Positions 58,780 through 60,272 of a DNA stretch of 60,272 bases are shown one piece after another. The position numbers and the translations under genes are program-made. Source of the DNA: Phoronis australis (taxonomy: Eukaryota > Phoronida > Phoronidae); contig NMRA01000619.1 of NCBI GenBank assembly GCA_002633005.1, forward strand, positions 21,528-81,799. The letters are read 5' to 3'. A model generated the notes under the pieces. It saw nothing but the letters and a program-made list of their open reading frames with translations, did not search any database and had not been told where the DNA came from. How positions within the stretch are numbered: the first letter of the stretch is position 1; every line of letters starts with the position of its first letter.

Positions 58780-60272
58780 TCCTTAGGCTTAGCGGTCCTT
58801 CGCCTTCCCGCGGCAGACGACATTTCTAAGTATGTAAAATGCACATGTCAATCGGTAACAGAAGCCAGGATAGAATTCACTAACATAAGGACCACGCGAG
58901 GTAAACAAGACTCTGCAAGATTACGCGAGATATTACCGTGTGATTTCAAAGAGAGGACGCGATTTTGGCTACAATTTCTCAGCGCGAGACATATATTTTG
59001 AACTTTACTCAGTGATGTCACCCGCTGTCCCAAATCTCGGAATATTACCTCGAAACCGCAAACGTCACCCACGGTCACAACTATATCGAAGTTGCGTTTG
59101 CCAAAGTCTTGGCAGATCTTTAGAGGGAGTATGCGCCACAGATATAATGTTCATGCTGCCAACGAAACTCTGTATAAGGCAACAAGATGAACTCGGTCAA
59201 TCTCAATGGGCTGGTGGCACCAAAAGTAACCAATAATATTCATCTAAGAGAGAAATACACAAAAAACAACCAATGAGAACCATCAAAAGCAGTTTCATGT
59301 AAATGTTTGTTGAGACTGGTATCAGTAAAGTCTGTGTTGTGGGGCCCACGGAATATTGAAAAATGTGCTACGAAAACCTGAACTCTGGCCTCCCAGAAGA
59401 CGGCCGTTGTATAAACTGCTGCACAATGGTGTTTTTGCTGACAACATATACTTCGCAGAACTAACCTTAAATATTTTCAATGGGTAATACGATCAGTTGT
59501 CCGCCAAACACAAAAAGGTGACTACAAAAGCGAATAGGCCTAACGTAACGATCAGCGACTCGTGCCGGACTGCACCTCCAGTGAGCAGGTAGTGGATTAG
59601 GCGTATAGGTAGCACTGGGCCTTTGTTTAAATTCAACTGACTATGACTAGTTGTTCGAGATGAAGTGAAAACATAATTGAGAGATTATTTACACGTCGCC
59701 CTACACCAGAAATAGACTAGCAGCCCGGTCTGCCAATTGAGTGAGACTGGCGATTCTCGCTGATTCCCACGTGCCTAGCCAGCATGCAGGTATCACGCAG
59801 TGGCACGCACTTTAGCATTAGCTGATGTAACCTCAGCAGTCATTGGTTAGCTTTACAACACCGTGAAAAAATGGTGGACTGTGAACGACTTTTAGCCTCG
59901 TCATGCAAGTGGCGTCGCAGAAACTATTCGTTTCTGCAGTGATGTTTAATAGACGCGTGCTTGAAGCACATACGGTAAAGTCGCGTGATTTTCGGACACT
60001 GAAAATTAATTCCAATAGAAAAAATTCATTCTTGGACGAATCTCGCGAAATATCATTTTGTGGTGTCCGAATTTGTTGGACCTCCAAATTTGGGTTTCCG
60101 CTAGTGTCCGAATTTCCTGGGTGTACATTATTTCGATGAGCGGTCGTAGTATCAACAATGCTGGCTCGGTCATTTGATAGCAGTATAATTGCAGGTAAAT
60201 GAGACTCAAATGGTCTGAGCGATTAATTTTTGAAAATCTGGCTTTCCCAATAAGAAATGTGCGTCGTCGACG
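58780..60272. other. GC-richer end of window, no gene confirmed
   Basis: CpG content rises compared with the rest of the window, as at promoters, and several 70-100 codon frames exist on both strands. An ATG frame on the - strand at 58828 (MSSAAGRRRTAKPKD) stops after 25 codons. A TMC promoter may lie here, but this is inference from position. Confidence 0.25.

Noticed and set aside
1-60272. CRISPR array, operon or prophage interpretation
   Set aside because: Spliced animal genes and eukaryotic transposons dominate; the repeats are minisatellites and TE tandem units, not spacer-repeat arrays.

Overview
The window looks like an AT-rich nuclear segment from an invertebrate animal, probably a marine bilaterian. 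The reasons are a spliced TMC-family channel gene with small exons and very long introns, a spliced mitochondrial ribosomal protein gene, and a dense mix of animal transposons (Penelope-like, Tx1-type LINE, BEL/Pao-type relic, TTAA-inserting THAP elements, several MITE families). The species cannot be named from this sequence. Nothing bacterial or organellar was seen.

Two host genes are well supported. (1) MRPL27 (mitochondrial ribosomal protein bL27m) on the + strand has exons at 13834-14021 and 15136-15330. Its first exon is not certain; an ETS/YY1-type start with a good splice donor at 4634 is one candidate. (2) A TMC gene (transmembrane channel-like, TMC5/TMC7-type motifs) on the - strand runs from about 56354 down to about 23741. 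Ten consecutive exons (56354 to 32703) join with matching splice phases into 411 codons covering the family from just before the 'GWDF' motif to the cytoplasmic 'GKDK' segment. A terminal exon at 24165-23741 probably closes the protein. The N-terminal exons and one short exon before the last were not found.

Layout: 0.66-2.39 kb, a TIR element with GGGCGGTTAA subterminal repeats. 4.6 kb, a promoter-like start. 5.9 kb, a THAP relic. 6.76-9.42 kb, a Penelope-like element split by a TTAA-inserted THAP element. 13.8-15.3 kb, MRPL27. 16.97-20.82 kb, a CTCF-motif repeat on the - strand split by nested elements, including a BEL/Pao-type relic. 21.1-23.0 kb, a duplicated repeat family. 23.7-56.4 kb, the TMC gene, whose introns hold a 5-kb array of about 148-bp monomers carrying CTCF-like motifs (27.3-32.3 kb), a dead duplicated exon (35.5 kb), two more TTAA/THAP elements (36.4-38.0 and 41.1-42.4 kb), a LINE split by one of them (40.4-43.6 kb) and several minisatellites. 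56.4-60.3 kb, the expected 5' side of TMC, unresolved.

The most interesting signals are four. The first is a three-monomer higher-order repeat (period about 448 bp = 3 x about 148 bp) in which nearly every monomer presents a match to the CTCF core motif in one orientation. The second is a family of TTAA-flanked elements that pairs a THAP-finger ORF with a convergent ORF of the P2X7-like cysteine domain type. The third is a minisatellite that has multiplied the 3' splice site and first codons of a 42-nt TMC microexon. The fourth is a duplicated TMC exon inactivated by loss of its donor and replacement of its 5' part by an AAT microsatellite.
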